64,000 nt of DNA from Ferrovibrio sp965278975 (GCF_965278975.1 NZ_OZ257126.1:4278001-4342000), one strand, 5' to 3'. Shown: positions 9,360 to 18,653, counted from the first letter of the stretch. Notes: a model not told the origin generated them from the sequence alone. Numbers and translations are program-made.

Positions 9360-9409
9360 GGTGGCGCCTGTTAATCAGCGGGCCCGGCCAAGCAAGCCTG
9401 CCCGGCGGC

Positions 9410-10858
9410 CTATTTCAGACCACGGATGACCTGGATGTTGTGGTCGCGGATCTTCTTGCGCAGCGTATTGCGGTTCAGACCCAGCATCGAGGCGGCCTTG
9501 ATCTGATTGCCCCGGGTGGCTGCCAAGCTGAGAGAGATCAGCGGGATTTCCAGTTCACGCAGCATCCGGTCATACAGGCCGTTGGGCGGCAGGTCGTCGC
9601 CATGGGCGGCGAAATACTTGGTGATATGGCGTTCGATGGCACCAGCGAGGGTTTCTTCCTCGTTCGGCTCCGGCGCACGGGCAGCCTGGGGCGGCTCGGC
9701 CAGTTCGTTTTCGATCACCTCGACGCCGATAACATCCTCGGCATAGAGCGCGGCGAGACGGCGGACCAGGTTTTCCAGCTCGCGCACATTACCCGGCCAG
9801 CGGTAGCGGCGCAGTCGCTCCATGGCTTCCGGCGACACAGTCTTGAGCGGCAGGCTCTGGGCATGGGCCTGGTTAAGGAAATGCCGCACCAGGTCCGGGA
9901 TATCCTCGCCACGCTCGCGCAACGGCGGCAGACGCAGCGGCACGACATTCAAGCGATAGAACAAATCCTCGCGGAACAGACCCTGGTTCACCAGCTGGCG
10001 CAGATCGCGGTTGGTGGCGGCAACGATACGCACATCGGTACGGATCGCGGTCCGGCCGCCAACAGTGGTGTATTCACCCTGCTGCAGCACGCGCAGCAGA
10101 CGGGTCTGTGCCTCGATCGGCATGTCGCCGATTTCGTCCAGGAACAGCGTGCCGCCTTCGGATTGCTCAAAGCGGCCGGCATAGCGCGCATTGGCGCCGG
10201 TAAAGGCACCCTTCTCATGGCCGAAGAGTTCGGACTCGATAAGCTCGCGCGGAATCGCCGCCATGTTGATGGCCACGAAGGGACCGTTACGACGCTTGCC
10301 GTAATCGTGCAGCGCGCGCGCCACCAGTTCCTTGCCGGTGCCGCTCTCGCCCGAAATCAGCACCGTCAGGTCGGTGCCCATCAGGCGCGCCATGACACGG
10401 TAGATTTCCTGCATCGAGGGCGAGCGGCCGATCAGCGGCAGCTTTTCCTCGTCATTGGCCGCCTCGGTGGCTTCCGACGGCATCGCCTTCGGCTGGCTCA
10501 GCGCGCGTTCGACGACGCGCAGCAATTCCTTGAGATCGAAGGGCTTGGGCAGATAATCATAGGCGCCGCGCTCGGCTGCCTTCACGGCGGTAAGCAGGGT
10601 TTTCTGCGCGCTCATCACGATGATCGGCAGATCCGGCCGGATCCGCTTGATGCGCGGCAACAGGTCGAGGCCATTCTCATCCGGCATCACCACATCGGTG
10701 ATGATCAGGTCGCCCTCACCTTCCGAGGTCCAGCGCCACAGCGTGGCTGCATTGCCGGTGGAACGCACCTGATAGCCGACCCGGCCCAAAGCCTGGTCCA
10801 GCACGGTCCTGATCGAGCGATCATCGTCTGCGACCAGGATCGTACCTTTGTTGCTCAT
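9410..10858 (-). CDS. ntrC: Nitrogen regulator NtrC (sigma-54 activator)
   Basis: NtrC is the response regulator that activates sigma-54 promoters under nitrogen limitation. The 482-residue protein has a receiver domain with Asp55. Its AAA+ domain carries the P-loop GESGTGKE (170-177), the sigma-54-contacting GAFTGA loop (217-222) and the Walker B-type segment GTLFLDEIGDMP. The C-terminal Fis-type HTH contains GLNRNTLRKKIRD. The ATG overlaps the ntrB stop by 4 bp. The presence of GAFTGA contrasts with its loss in NtrX next door. Confidence 0.97.
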   Translation of the reverse strand: MSNKGTILVADDDRSIRTVLDQALGRVGYQVRSTGNAATLWRWTSEGEGDLIITDVVMPDENGLDLLPRIKRIRPDLPIIVMSAQKTLLTAVKAAERGAYDYLPKPFDLKELLRVVERALSQPKAMPSEATEAANDEEKLPLIGRSPSMQEIYRVMARLMGTDLTVLISGESGTGKELVARALHDYGKRRNGPFVAINMAAIPRELIESELFGHEKGAFTGANARYAGRFEQSEGGTLFLDEIGDMPIEAQTRLLRVLQQGEYTTVGGRTAIRTDVRIVAATNRDLRQLVNQGLFREDLFYRLNVVPLRLPPLRERGEDIPDLVRHFLNQAHAQSLPLKTVSPEAMERLRRYRWPGNVRELENLVRRLAALYAEDVIGVEVIENELAEPPQAARAPEPNEEETLAGAIERHITKYFAAHGDDLPPNGLYDRMLRELEIPLISLSLAATRGNQIKAASMLGLNRNTLRKKIRDHNIQVIRGLK

Positions 10859-11997
10859 GCCTGCTCTCCAATTTCGTCTGCCGTGATCGCATCCACCGCA
10901 GTGGTATGGACCGGCAGCCGCGCACTAAACACCGTACGGCGGGGACGGCTATCACATTCGATAACGCCGCCATGGTCGCCGATAATCTTCGCCACCAATG
11001 CAAGGCCCAGGCCAGAACCCTGCGGCTTGGTGGTCACAAATGCGTCAAACAGGTAAGGCCGGATATCCTCGGGCACGCCGGGGCCATTATCCTGCACCGT
11101 CACTTCCAAAGGCAGATGCAGACGATCACGCGAGCCACGCACCGCCAAACGCACGCCATGGCGGTAGGCGGTGGTGAGAATGATCTCGCCCCCCGGATCG
11201 CCATCGATGGCTTCGGCAGCGTTCTTCACCAGATTGAGGAATATCTGCACCAGTTGATCGCGGTTGCCATAGACCGGCGGCAACGACGGGTCATAGCGTT
11301 CGATGAAGCGCACATTCTTGCCAAAACCGGCCTGCGCCACGCGGCGCACATGCTCCAGCACCTGATGGATATTCACCGGGCCGCGCTCGATCGGGCGCTT
11401 GTCGGAGAACACTTCCATGCCATCAACCAGGGCACAGATGCGGTCGGCTTCATCGCAGATCAGGCGCGTCAATTCGCGGTCTGCCTGATTGACGCTGGCT
11501 TCCAGAAGCTGCGCCGCGCCACGGATACCGGACAGCGGATTCTTCACTTCATGCGCCAGGATCGCGGCCATGCCGGTGACCGAGCGGGCGGCACCGCGAT
11601 GCGTCAACTGGCGGTCGATCTTGGCCGCCATGCTGCGCTCGTCCAGCCGCAGGATGACGAAATCCTCTTTCTCCGGCACCGGCGAAACCTGCACGTCGAC
11701 CAGGCGTTCACCCAGACGCGGCGAGCCAAGATCGACATCGTATTCCGACACGACATAGCGGTCGCGCTGCACCTGGCTCACCAGTTCCAGGATCGGGCTG
11801 CCGAACGGCACCACGTCGCGGATATTCTGCCGGTTCAGCACCGCCTGGCCGGAATCGAAGAACTGCTCGGCAGCGGGATTGGCATAGCCAATATCGCCGC
11901 TGCCATCCAGCACGAGGATCGGATTGGGGATGGCGCCCAGCACCAGGGAAGGATCAAGCATACTGCGTTTTTCGGCGGTCTCGGGCATCGCGGTCAC
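10855..11997 (-). CDS. ntrB: Nitrogen sensor histidine kinase NtrB
   Basis: NtrB is the cytoplasmic kinase/phosphatase that sets the phosphorylation state of NtrC in response to PII signalling. The 380-residue protein has no membrane segment. A PAS domain occupies about residues 18-125. HisKA has His149 in LAHEVKNPLSGIRG, followed by a HATPase domain with DNGPGVP and GSGLGLALVAKI. The GTG at 11997 overlaps the dusB stop (GTGA). An ATG at 11988 is an alternative start. It is the second gene of the dusB-ntrBC unit. Confidence 0.95.
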   Translation of the reverse strand: MTAMPETAEKRSMLDPSLVLGAIPNPILVLDGSGDIGYANPAAEQFFDSGQAVLNRQNIRDVVPFGSPILELVSQVQRDRYVVSEYDVDLGSPRLGERLVDVQVSPVPEKEDFVILRLDERSMAAKIDRQLTHRGAARSVTGMAAILAHEVKNPLSGIRGAAQLLEASVNQADRELTRLICDEADRICALVDGMEVFSDKRPIERGPVNIHQVLEHVRRVAQAGFGKNVRFIERYDPSLPPVYGNRDQLVQIFLNLVKNAAEAIDGDPGGEIILTTAYRHGVRLAVRGSRDRLHLPLEVTVQDNGPGVPEDIRPYLFDAFVTTKPQGSGLGLALVAKIIGDHGGVIECDSRPRRTVFSARLPVHTTAVDAITADEIGEQA

Positions 11998-12980
11998 GCC
12001 GCCAACCGGTCGAGCTGCGGCGCGTAGAAGTCGCGCACGGCACGGCGCACATCATCCGGCTGCTCGATCTGCATGATGCGGGTGCGGAAATCCGCCGAGC
12101 CCGGCAGGCCCTTGGAATACCAGGCGACATGCTTGCGCGCGATCTTCACGCCGGTCTGCAAGCCGTAGAATTCCAGCATCGCATCGTAATGCTCCAGCAC
12201 GATGCGCTCCTGCTCTTCCAGGCTCGGATCGGCCAACACCTTGCCGCTGCGCAGATACTCCATCACCTGGGCCAGGAACCACGGGCGGCCATAGGCGCCG
12301 CGGCCGATCATCACGCCATCGGCGCCGGATTGATCCAGCGCGGCACGGGCCTCTTCCAGCGTGGTGATATCGCCGTTCACGATCACCGGGATCGACACGG
12401 CTTCCTTCACGCGACGCACGAAGCCCCAATCGGCGCGGCCGTTATACATCTGGCAGCGGGTGCGGCCATGCACGGTGAGCATCCTGATGCCCTCGCCCTC
12501 GGCGATGCGGGCAAGTTCCGGCGCGTTTCGGCTCTGCTCATCCCAGCCAGTGCGCATCTTCAAGGTCACGGGCAACTTCACGGCATTCACCGTGGCGGTG
12601 ATCAGGGTCTTGGCATGATCCAGGTCGCGCATCAGCGCGGAACCGGCATAGCCATTCACCACCTTCTTCACCGGGCAGCCCATGTTGATGTCGATGATGG
12701 CGAAGCCCTTGTCCTCGTTCAGCTTCGCCGCTTCGGCCATGACATGGCCCTCGCAGCCGGCAAGCTGCATCGAGAGCGGGAATTCCTCAGGCGTGTTCTC
12801 GGCCATCTTCAGCGACTGGCGCGAGGCGCGCACCATCGCCTCCGAGGCAATCATCTCGGACACGACGAGGCCGGCACCGGAGCGCTTGACCAACCGGCGG
12901 AACGGCAAATCCGTCACGCCAGACATCGGCGCAAGGATCACCGGATCCTCGATCTTCACCGAACCAATTTCTATGCTCAT
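11994..12980 (-). CDS. dusB: tRNA-dihydrouridine synthase B (NifR3)
   Basis: DusB is an FMN enzyme that reduces uridine in the tRNA D-loop. The 328-residue protein has the N-terminal signature LAPMSGVTDLPFR. The catalytic Cys102 lies in NMGCPVKKV, and a TIM-barrel phosphate site reads VNGDITTLEEA. It is the first gene of the dusB(nifR3)-ntrB-ntrC unit long known in Rhodospirillum, Azospirillum and Rhodobacter. It starts at an ATG at 12980, and a 128-bp divergent gap separates it from ispDF. Any promoter driving the nitrogen-regulation string should lie in that gap. Confidence 0.96.
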   Translation of the reverse strand: MSIEIGSVKIEDPVILAPMSGVTDLPFRRLVKRSGAGLVVSEMIASEAMVRASRQSLKMAENTPEEFPLSMQLAGCEGHVMAEAAKLNEDKGFAIIDINMGCPVKKVVNGYAGSALMRDLDHAKTLITATVNAVKLPVTLKMRTGWDEQSRNAPELARIAEGEGIRMLTVHGRTRCQMYNGRADWGFVRRVKEAVSIPVIVNGDITTLEEARAALDQSGADGVMIGRGAYGRPWFLAQVMEYLRSGKVLADPSLEEQERIVLEHYDAMLEFYGLQTGVKIARKHVAWYSKGLPGSADFRTRIMQIEQPDDVRRAVRDFYAPQLDRLAA

Positions 12981-13108
12981 TTTTTAGACATCAGCCTTAG
13001 CTGCCCACTTGTTGACCATATTACTGGGGTTTTTACTGCGCTGCAACATGATTCCAGCGCTCCCCTACGATTTGCCAGACCCGCCCCGCCTCGGTTAGGG
13101 TGCCGGCC

Positions 13109-14290
13109 ATGAAACATGCCGCCCTGATCGTCGCCGGGGGCCGCGGCCTTCGCGCCGGCGGCGGAATCCCCAAGCAATACCAATATCTTGGTGGAATACC
13201 TGTGCTGCGGCACAGCCTGCTTGCCTGCCTCGCCCATCCGGCCATCGGCAAGGTGCAGGTGGTGATCCACCCCAACGACCAAGACCTCTATCATGCGGCG
13301 ATACAGGGGCTGCCGTCTGCTGAAAAATTGGCCGCTGCCTGTTTTGGCGGCGAAACCCGGCAGGAGTCGACACGCCTGGGCCTTGAGGCCCTGAACGCCC
13401 TGCCTGAACCGCCCGCCACCGTGCTGATCCATGATGCCGCCCGGCCCTTCCTGAAGGCCGCCGCCATTGACCGCCTGCTCACCGCCCTGGGCCAGAGCCC
13501 GGGCGCGATCCTCGCGGTGCCGGTGGTGGATACGCTGAAACGCGCCGCAGGGCAAGATGGCCTGATCCAGGGCGGCGCCGACCGCAGCGGCCTGTGGCGT
13601 GCCCAGACCCCTCAGGCATTTCATTTCGGCGCCATCCTCGACGCCCACCGCACTGCTTCGGCTGCAAACCTGACCGACGATGCGGCGGTGGCTGAACAGG
13701 CTGGCCTGGCAGTGCAGCTGGTGCTTGGCGAAGAAGAAAACTTCAAGCTGACGGAACCCGGCGATTTTGCCCGCGCCGAACGGCAGTTACTGCTTGGCCT
13801 TGCCGATATCCGCATGGGCCAGGGCTATGATGTGCATGCCTTTGGCGACGAACCGGGGCGCAAGCTGATGCTGGCCGGCATCGAGGTGCCGCATAGCCGG
13901 TCGCTGGCCGGCCATTCCGATGCCGATGTCGGCCTGCACGCGCTGACCGATGCCATTCTCGGCGCGTTGGCCGATGGCGATATCGGCAAGCATTTCCCGC
14001 CCAGCGACATGCGCTGGAAGAACGCCGCCTCCGACCGCTTCCTGCAGCATGCCGCCGAACTGGTGGCGGCGCGCGGCGGCGTCATCGCCCATCTCGATCT
14101 CACCTTCATCTGCGAAGCGCCGAAGATCGGCCCGCATCGCGAAGCCATGCGCGCACGCATCGCCGAAATCTGCCACCTGGATACTGGCCGCGTGGCGGTG
14201 AAGGCCACCACCACGGAAGGCCTTGGCTTCACCGGCCGGCGCGAAGGCATCGCGGCGCAGGCACTTGCCACCATCCGGCTGCCGCTGTGA
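13109..14290 (+). CDS. ispDF: Bifunctional IspD/IspF isoprenoid enzyme
   Basis: This fused enzyme of the methylerythritol phosphate pathway joins 2-C-methyl-D-erythritol 4-phosphate cytidylyltransferase (IspD) to 2-C-methyl-D-erythritol 2,4-cyclodiphosphate synthase (IspF). The IspD half (residues 1 to about 230) has the nucleotide-binding loop AGGRGLRAGGGIPKQY and HDAARPF. The IspF half (from about 235) has the metal-binding GYDVHAF and LAGHSDADVGLHALTD. The fusion is common in alphaproteobacteria. I chose the ATG at 13109; a GTG at 13100 is in frame. The 3' end overlaps pgpA. Confidence 0.96.
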   Translation: MKHAALIVAGGRGLRAGGGIPKQYQYLGGIPVLRHSLLACLAHPAIGKVQVVIHPNDQDLYHAAIQGLPSAEKLAAACFGGETRQESTRLGLEALNALPEPPATVLIHDAARPFLKAAAIDRLLTALGQSPGAILAVPVVDTLKRAAGQDGLIQGGADRSGLWRAQTPQAFHFGAILDAHRTASAANLTDDAAVAEQAGLAVQLVLGEEENFKLTEPGDFARAERQLLLGLADIRMGQGYDVHAFGDEPGRKLMLAGIEVPHSRSLAGHSDADVGLHALTDAILGALADGDIGKHFPPSDMRWKNAASDRFLQHAAELVAARGGVIAHLDLTFICEAPKIGPHREAMRARIAEICHLDTGRVAVKATTTEGLGFTGRREGIAAQALATIRLPL

Positions 14291-14739
14291 GTCTCAGCTT
14301 CCTCCTCGCCACCTGGTTCGGCCTCGGCAAGCTGCCAAAGGCGCCCGGCACCTGGGGCTCGCTCGGCGCCCTGCCCTTTGCATGGGTGCTGCAAAGCCTG
14401 GGCGGCCCGCTGGCGCTCGGCATCGGCTTTCTGGTGATCTGCGCCATTGCCTGGTGGTCGATCACCGACTTCCTGCACCGCTGGCCAGGCGAGGACCCGC
14501 AGGAAATCGTCATCGACGAAGTGGCCGGGCAATGGCTGGTGCTGCTGTTCGTGCCGCCCGATCTGCTGCTCTACGCCATCGGCTTCGTGCTGTTCCGCGT
14601 GCTGGACATCACCAAGCCCTGGCCGGCCTCCTGGGCCGATGGCACACTCTCCGGCACCGCCGGTGTATTCCTCGATGATGTGCTGGCGGCGATTTATGGC
14701 GCCATCGCCATGGCGCTACTCGTGCATTACTGGTGGTAA
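14287..14739 (+). CDS. pgpA: Phosphatidylglycerophosphatase A
   Basis: PgpA removes the phosphate from phosphatidylglycerophosphate to give phosphatidylglycerol at the inner membrane. The 150-residue protein has the family hallmarks GLGKLPKAPGTWGS near the N-terminus, EIVIDEVAGQW in the middle and FRVLDITKPWP, with several hydrophobic segments. The GTG start overlaps the ispDF stop (GTGA), so it is translationally coupled. Length and motifs match the family well. Confidence 0.95.
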   Translation: MSLSFLLATWFGLGKLPKAPGTWGSLGALPFAWVLQSLGGPLALGIGFLVICAIAWWSITDFLHRWPGEDPQEIVIDEVAGQWLVLLFVPPDLLLYAIGFVLFRVLDITKPWPASWADGTLSGTAGVFLDDVLAAIYGAIAMALLVHYWW

Positions 14740-14741
14740 CG

Positions 14742-15239
14742 ATGCTGACTGACGAAAATCTCCGCCTCGCCGAAGCCCTGCTGCAAGCCTGCCGCGAGCG
14801 CAAGCTGAAGCTCGCCACGGCTGAAAGCTGCACCGGCGGCCTGATCTCCGCCACGCTGACCGAGATCGCCGGCTCGTCCGATGTATTCGAGCGCGGTTTC
14901 GTCACCTATTCAAATGAAGCCAAGTCGGCCAGCATCGGCGTGCCGGCGGAAATCGTTGCCGGCCACGGCGCCGTCTCGGAGCCGGTGGCCCGCGCCATGG
15001 CGGAAGGCACGCTGCGCCGCAGTCTCGCCGATATCGCCATTGCCTGCACCGGCGTTGCCGGCCCCGGCGCCTCGGGCCGCAAACCCGCCGGCCGTGTGCA
15101 TATCGCGGTGGCGCGCAAGGGCGAGGAAACGCGCCACGCGCAGATGGATTACGGCGATATCGGCCGCGGCAAGGTGCGCCTGGCCACGGTGCGCGATGCA
15201 CTCACCATGGCAATGGAAGCGGTGGCGGCCGCCCAGTAA
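14742..15239 (+). CDS. pncC: CinA C-terminal-type nicotinamide-nucleotide amidohydrolase
   Basis: This is a stand-alone CinA_C domain of 165 residues. In characterised members it hydrolyses nicotinamide mononucleotide to nicotinate mononucleotide in the pyridine nucleotide cycle. The motifs TAESCTGGLIS, with the likely nucleophile Ser29, and ACTGVAGPGAS are clear. The N-terminal MoCF domain of full CinA is absent, as in E. coli PncC. The ATG is 2 bp after the pgpA stop. In this neighbourhood (ispDF-pgpA-cinA-coq10-lipA) the gene is often just labelled cinA. Confidence 0.88.
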   Translation: MLTDENLRLAEALLQACRERKLKLATAESCTGGLISATLTEIAGSSDVFERGFVTYSNEAKSASIGVPAEIVAGHGAVSEPVARAMAEGTLRRSLADIAIACTGVAGPGASGRKPAGRVHIAVARKGEETRHAQMDYGDIGRGKVRLATVRDALTMAMEAVAAAQ

Positions 15240-15243
15240 ACCA

Positions 15244-15332
15244 TCATGGTCCGCGCAGGCGGACCATCCACGAGTTCTTTCATGCATTTATAAAAAAACA
15301 ACGCGTGGATGCCCTGCCTACGCAGGGCATGA
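15244..15332. repeat. Inverted pair of REP-like palindromes between convergent genes
   Basis: Two 29-bp elements face each other, at 15244-15272 and 15304-15332. The reverse complement of the left copy and the right copy share the frame CGTGGATG, CCT and CATGA. Both fold as perfect 9-bp hairpins with a 4-base loop: ATGGTCCGC/GCGGACCAT and ATGCCCTGC/GCAGGGCAT. Their stems differ by paired (compensatory) changes. The spacer is AT-rich. Position and design resemble a bacterial interspersed mosaic element. It may act as a bidirectional mRNA 3' end for pncC and the malonyl-CoA decarboxylase gene. Confidence 0.75.
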
Positions 15333-15341
15333 CGAATGGAT

Positions 15342-16772
15342 TTATATATCCGCCTGGCGTTTTACTTCACCCGAAGCGGCGATGCTGCCATCACGCACGA
15401 AGCGTTCATGGTTGGCATCGATCTCATCTAGCCGGTAGAGATAATTCACCATCAGGCCAGCGGATTCCTTGAAGCCCTTCTTCGAGCGGTCGCCGAGCCA
15501 GTTGAGGCGATGCACCTGTGAACCATTACTCAAGTGGAAGCGCGCAACGGGATCCCGCGGCTTGCCTTTGCTCTGTGCGGTGAGCAGGTAACGCGCGCCA
15601 AGCCGCAGCAGCGGCGCCTTGAGCGCCGCCGCCAGTTCCTCATTATCCGCCCAGGCATTATCTGCCAGGATTTCCGGCAGCATGCCCTTGGAGAAACGCT
15701 TGCCGAGCGCAGCCGACAGCGTATCGCGTTCCGCACTCTTCACCACATTGGGCAAACCTTCGGCGATGGCTTCCTTGAGCCAGGAGCGGAAACCCGGAAT
15801 GGGCGACAGCGTCGAGAAGGTTTTCAGGTTTGGCAATTCGCGGCTCAGGTCATCAACCACGCGCTTGATCAGGAAGTTGCCAAAGGAAATGCCGCGCAGG
15901 CCAACCTGCGTGTTCGAGATTGAATAGAAGATCGCGGTATCGGCGGCGGCGGCCTCCAGCACCGGCTGGCTCTGATCCAGCAATGCCTGCACATTGCCGG
16001 CAATGCCGCGCACCAGCGCCACTTCCACGAAGATCAGCGGTTCCAGCGGCATGCGCGGATGGAAGAAGGCATAGCAGCGGCGGTCGCTATCCAGCCGGTT
16101 GCGCAGATCATCCCAGCTTTCGATGGCATGTACCGCCTCGTAGGCGATCAGCTTTTCCAGCAAGGCGGCCGGGCTGTTCCAGGTGATGCGCTGCAATTCT
16201 AGGAAGCCGATATCGAACCAGGCCGCGAACAGATCCTCCAGGTCGGCATCGAGGATCGCCAATTCCGGTGCCTGCCTGGTGAAGCGGTTGGCATCGGCCC
16301 GCATGTCGACCAGGAATTTCACGCCCTGCGGCAAAGCCGTGAACTGCGTCAGCAGCCGATGCCGTGCCGGTGTCAGCGACAGGCGCAGCCGGCGCTCGGC
16401 CTTGTGTCGTGTCACTGGATCATCGGCTTTCAACACGGCATCGATGGCGCTTTCGACACCTGATGGTGCCGCGCCGAAATCACTCGCCAGAGCCTGCAGG
16501 AAAGCGAGCCGGCCTTCTTCGTTCAAACCGAGATAGAGCCGCCCCAGCGAAGCGGCGCGGGCCCGCGCCGTCACTTCGCCGCCGCGTTCTTCCAGGCAAT
16601 CGCGGAACAAGGCCAGCAGCCGCTCGCGGTCTTTCGGCCCCAGTGCGCCATCGCGGCCCAGGCTGGCTTCGCTGCCGGAAATGCCGCGCCAGGCATCGCG
16701 CAGGCCCCGGAGGCCCTTCTCGATCAGGGTGCTGGAAAGCAGGTTGCCGGCGGCCGGCGGCAGGGCAAGCAT
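15342..16772 (-). CDS. Malonyl-CoA decarboxylase
   Basis: The enzyme decarboxylates malonyl-CoA to acetyl-CoA and CO2 in the cytosol, detoxifying or using malonate-derived CoA. The 476-residue product has an N-terminal helical domain (about 1-180) and a C-terminal GNAT-like catalytic domain. Conserved segments include HPRMPLEPLIFVEVAL, FYSISNTQVGL, LSPIPGF and DPVARFHLSNGS, which are diagnostic of the family. No malonyl-CoA synthetase or malonate transporter gene is nearby, unlike the rhizobial mat operon. It is convergent with pncC. Confidence 0.95.
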   Translation of the reverse strand: MLALPPAAGNLLSSTLIEKGLRGLRDAWRGISGSEASLGRDGALGPKDRERLLALFRDCLEERGGEVTARARAASLGRLYLGLNEEGRLAFLQALASDFGAAPSGVESAIDAVLKADDPVTRHKAERRLRLSLTPARHRLLTQFTALPQGVKFLVDMRADANRFTRQAPELAILDADLEDLFAAWFDIGFLELQRITWNSPAALLEKLIAYEAVHAIESWDDLRNRLDSDRRCYAFFHPRMPLEPLIFVEVALVRGIAGNVQALLDQSQPVLEAAAADTAIFYSISNTQVGLRGISFGNFLIKRVVDDLSRELPNLKTFSTLSPIPGFRSWLKEAIAEGLPNVVKSAERDTLSAALGKRFSKGMLPEILADNAWADNEELAAALKAPLLRLGARYLLTAQSKGKPRDPVARFHLSNGSQVHRLNWLGDRSKKGFKESAGLMVNYLYRLDEIDANHERFVRDGSIAASGEVKRQADI

Positions 16773-16804
16773 GGCGGACTCCCATCGTTCGGTGGGCGGG
16801 ACGC

Positions 16805-17242
16805 TTACTTCTTACCGTATAATGCCTCGGCGCGGGTTTCAAAAGCCGCGACCATGCGCCGCACGGCTTCACTGAACAGTAATTCTATCGTCTTTTGCAG
16901 GATGCGGTTGCGGAACTCGAAATCGACAAAGAACTCGATCTCGCAGCCCTGTGGATGCGGGTGGAATATCCAGTGGTTGCGCAGGTATTTGAACGGCCCG
17001 TCGCTATAGGCGACATCGATGCGCTGCTTGGTCGGGTCCAGCGTCACGCGCGAGGTGAAACGCTCGCGAAACATCTTGAAGCCGATGATCAGGTCGGCCA
17101 CCAGCAGGGCCTCGCTACGCTCGCGGATACGGGCGCCGATACACCAGGGCAGGAAGGTCGGGTAATGCTCGACAGCGGCCACCAGGTCGTAAAGCTGGTC
17201 CGGGCGATACGGCAGCACCCGCTTCTCGGCATGGGTCGGCAT
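16805..17242 (-). CDS. COQ10/RatA-type START-domain protein
   Basis: This 145-residue protein is one SRPBCC/START lipid-binding fold. In mitochondria COQ10 binds ubiquinone and is needed for respiration. The E. coli relative was reported as RatA, a ribosome-association toxin, but the alphaproteobacterial copy next to lipA is normally read as the COQ10 relative. Typical features are YDLVAAVEHYPTFLPWC near the N-terminus and EFFVDFEFRN in the second half. Its ATG overlaps the lipA stop by one base (TAATG), so it is coupled to lipoate synthesis. Confidence 0.88.
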   Translation of the reverse strand: MPTHAEKRVLPYRPDQLYDLVAAVEHYPTFLPWCIGARIRERSEALLVADLIIGFKMFRERFTSRVTLDPTKQRIDVAYSDGPFKYLRNHWIFHPHPQGCEIEFFVDFEFRNRILQKTIELLFSEAVRRMVAAFETRAEALYGKK

Positions 17243-18189
17243 TATTCCGCAGCAGCCAGCTTGGCGAGACGGGCAGCTTTCAGCGCGGCGAAATCCTCGC
17301 CGGCATGATGCGACGAGCGCGTCATCGGCGACGACGCAACACGCAGGAAGCCCTTGGCGAGACCCAGCGTCTTGAATTCCAGGAATTCCGCGGGGGGGAC
17401 GAAGCGTGCCACCGCCGCATGCTTGCGGGTCGGCTGCAGATACTGGCCGAGGGTAAGGAAATCCACATCCGCCACGCGCAGGTCATCCATCACCTGCATC
17501 AGTTCCAGCTTCTCCTCGCCCAGGCCAACCATCAGGCCAGACTTGGTGAAGATCGCCGGATCAAGCTCGCGCACGCGGGCGAGCAGTTGCAGCGAGGCGA
17601 AGTAGCGCGCGCCCGGCCGGATCGTCGGATACAGGCGCGGCACGGTTTCGAGATTGTGATTGTAGACATCGGGCTTGGCTTCCACCACCGCCTCGATAGC
17701 GCCGGGCTTGCGCAGGAAATCCGGGGTGAGCACTTCAACCGTGGTATCCGGCGAGGCACGGTGGATCGCCTGGATGGTGCGCACGAAATGCTTCGCGCCG
17801 CCATCGGCCAGGTCGTCGCGGTCCACCGAGGTGATCACCACATGATGCAGGCCGAGCTTGCCGACAGCTTCGGCGACATGCTCCGGCTCATCGTGGTCAA
17901 TGCCGACCGGCTTGCCGGTGGCGACATTGCAGAAGGCGCAGGCGCGGGTGCAGACGGCACCGAGGATCATCACGGTGGCGTGCTTCTGCTTCCAGCATTC
18001 GCCGAGATTCGGGCAGGCCGCTTCCTCGCACACGGTGTTGAGCTTCAGGTCGCGCATCAGCTTGCGCGTCTCGGCCACTTCCGGCGAGGTCGGCGCCTTG
18101 GCGCGGATCCATTCCGGCTTGCGCAGCACGGGCGTATCCGGCTTGTGGGCTTTCTCAGGATGACGCAATTGCGACGTTACTTCAGTCAC
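17242..18189 (-). CDS. lipA: Lipoyl synthase LipA
   Basis: LipA is a radical SAM enzyme that inserts two sulfurs into protein-bound octanoyl groups. Two iron-sulfur clusters are visible. The auxiliary-cluster cysteines are Cys54, Cys59 and Cys65 (CEEAACPNLGEC). The radical SAM cysteines are Cys80, Cys84 and Cys87 (CTRACAFC). The C-terminal RSSHHAGE supplies the final serine ligand. The 315-residue length is normal. The GTG start overlaps the preceding gene's stop (GTGA). Its clients, the lipoyl domains of pyruvate dehydrogenase, are encoded just upstream in the same direction. Confidence 0.97.
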   Translation of the reverse strand: MTEVTSQLRHPEKAHKPDTPVLRKPEWIRAKAPTSPEVAETRKLMRDLKLNTVCEEAACPNLGECWKQKHATVMILGAVCTRACAFCNVATGKPVGIDHDEPEHVAEAVGKLGLHHVVITSVDRDDLADGGAKHFVRTIQAIHRASPDTTVEVLTPDFLRKPGAIEAVVEAKPDVYNHNLETVPRLYPTIRPGARYFASLQLLARVRELDPAIFTKSGLMVGLGEEKLELMQVMDDLRVADVDFLTLGQYLQPTRKHAAVARFVPPAEFLEFKTLGLAKGFLRVASSPMTRSSHHAGEDFAALKAARLAKLAAAE

Positions 18190-18653
18190 GATTTCCTCAC
18201 GCTACTCTCGGGCGCCAGCACGGCTTCCAGCAGCACATCCAGGTCGCCGCGCAGCCTTGTGGCGGTCAGGCGGGCCGGCGGCAGGATCGCCTTGCGCTCC
18301 GTACTGCCCAGCGACAGCCGCATCACATAACTAGCGCCGTCGAGGCGATAGGAAAGCGCGTAATGCTTGCCATTGCTGCGCTCCACCACCACTTCCGCCA
18401 GCGGCGGCAATTCGGTGGCACGCTCAAACATACCGGCATCGAAGCGCGGCTTCACGACTATCCGACGTTCGGCCAAAGCCTCGGCGAAAGCCAGGAATGG
18501 CGGCATCGCCACGGTATCGAGATGCAGCCCCAGCCGGTCGAAGTCCTCGCGCTCACGCCGCGCCTTGGCATGAGCCAGGCGCTCCTGGTCATCCGTGGTC
18601 TGGGCGTTGCGCTTTTCGATCTCCGCCAGCTTGCGCAGGAAATGCTCTTTCAT
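18186..18653 (-). CDS. Hypothetical protein upstream of lipA
   Basis: I do not recognise this 155-residue protein. It starts MKEHFLRKLAEIEKRNAQTT and is strongly charged for about 45 residues, likely helical or coiled-coil. A more ordered beta-rich part follows, with KHYALSYRLDGASYVMRLSLGS near the middle. There is no signal peptide or membrane segment. It overlaps the lipA GTG start by 4 bp and lies 52 bp downstream of lpd. Coding is supported by GC3-rich codon use like its neighbours and by the tight overlap. A role tied to lipoate or pyruvate dehydrogenase is only a positional inference. Confidence 0.75.
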   Translation of the reverse strand: MKEHFLRKLAEIEKRNAQTTDDQERLAHAKARREREDFDRLGLHLDTVAMPPFLAFAEALAERRIVVKPRFDAGMFERATELPPLAEVVVERSNGKHYALSYRLDGASYVMRLSLGSTERKAILPPARLTATRLRGDLDVLLEAVLAPESSVRKS

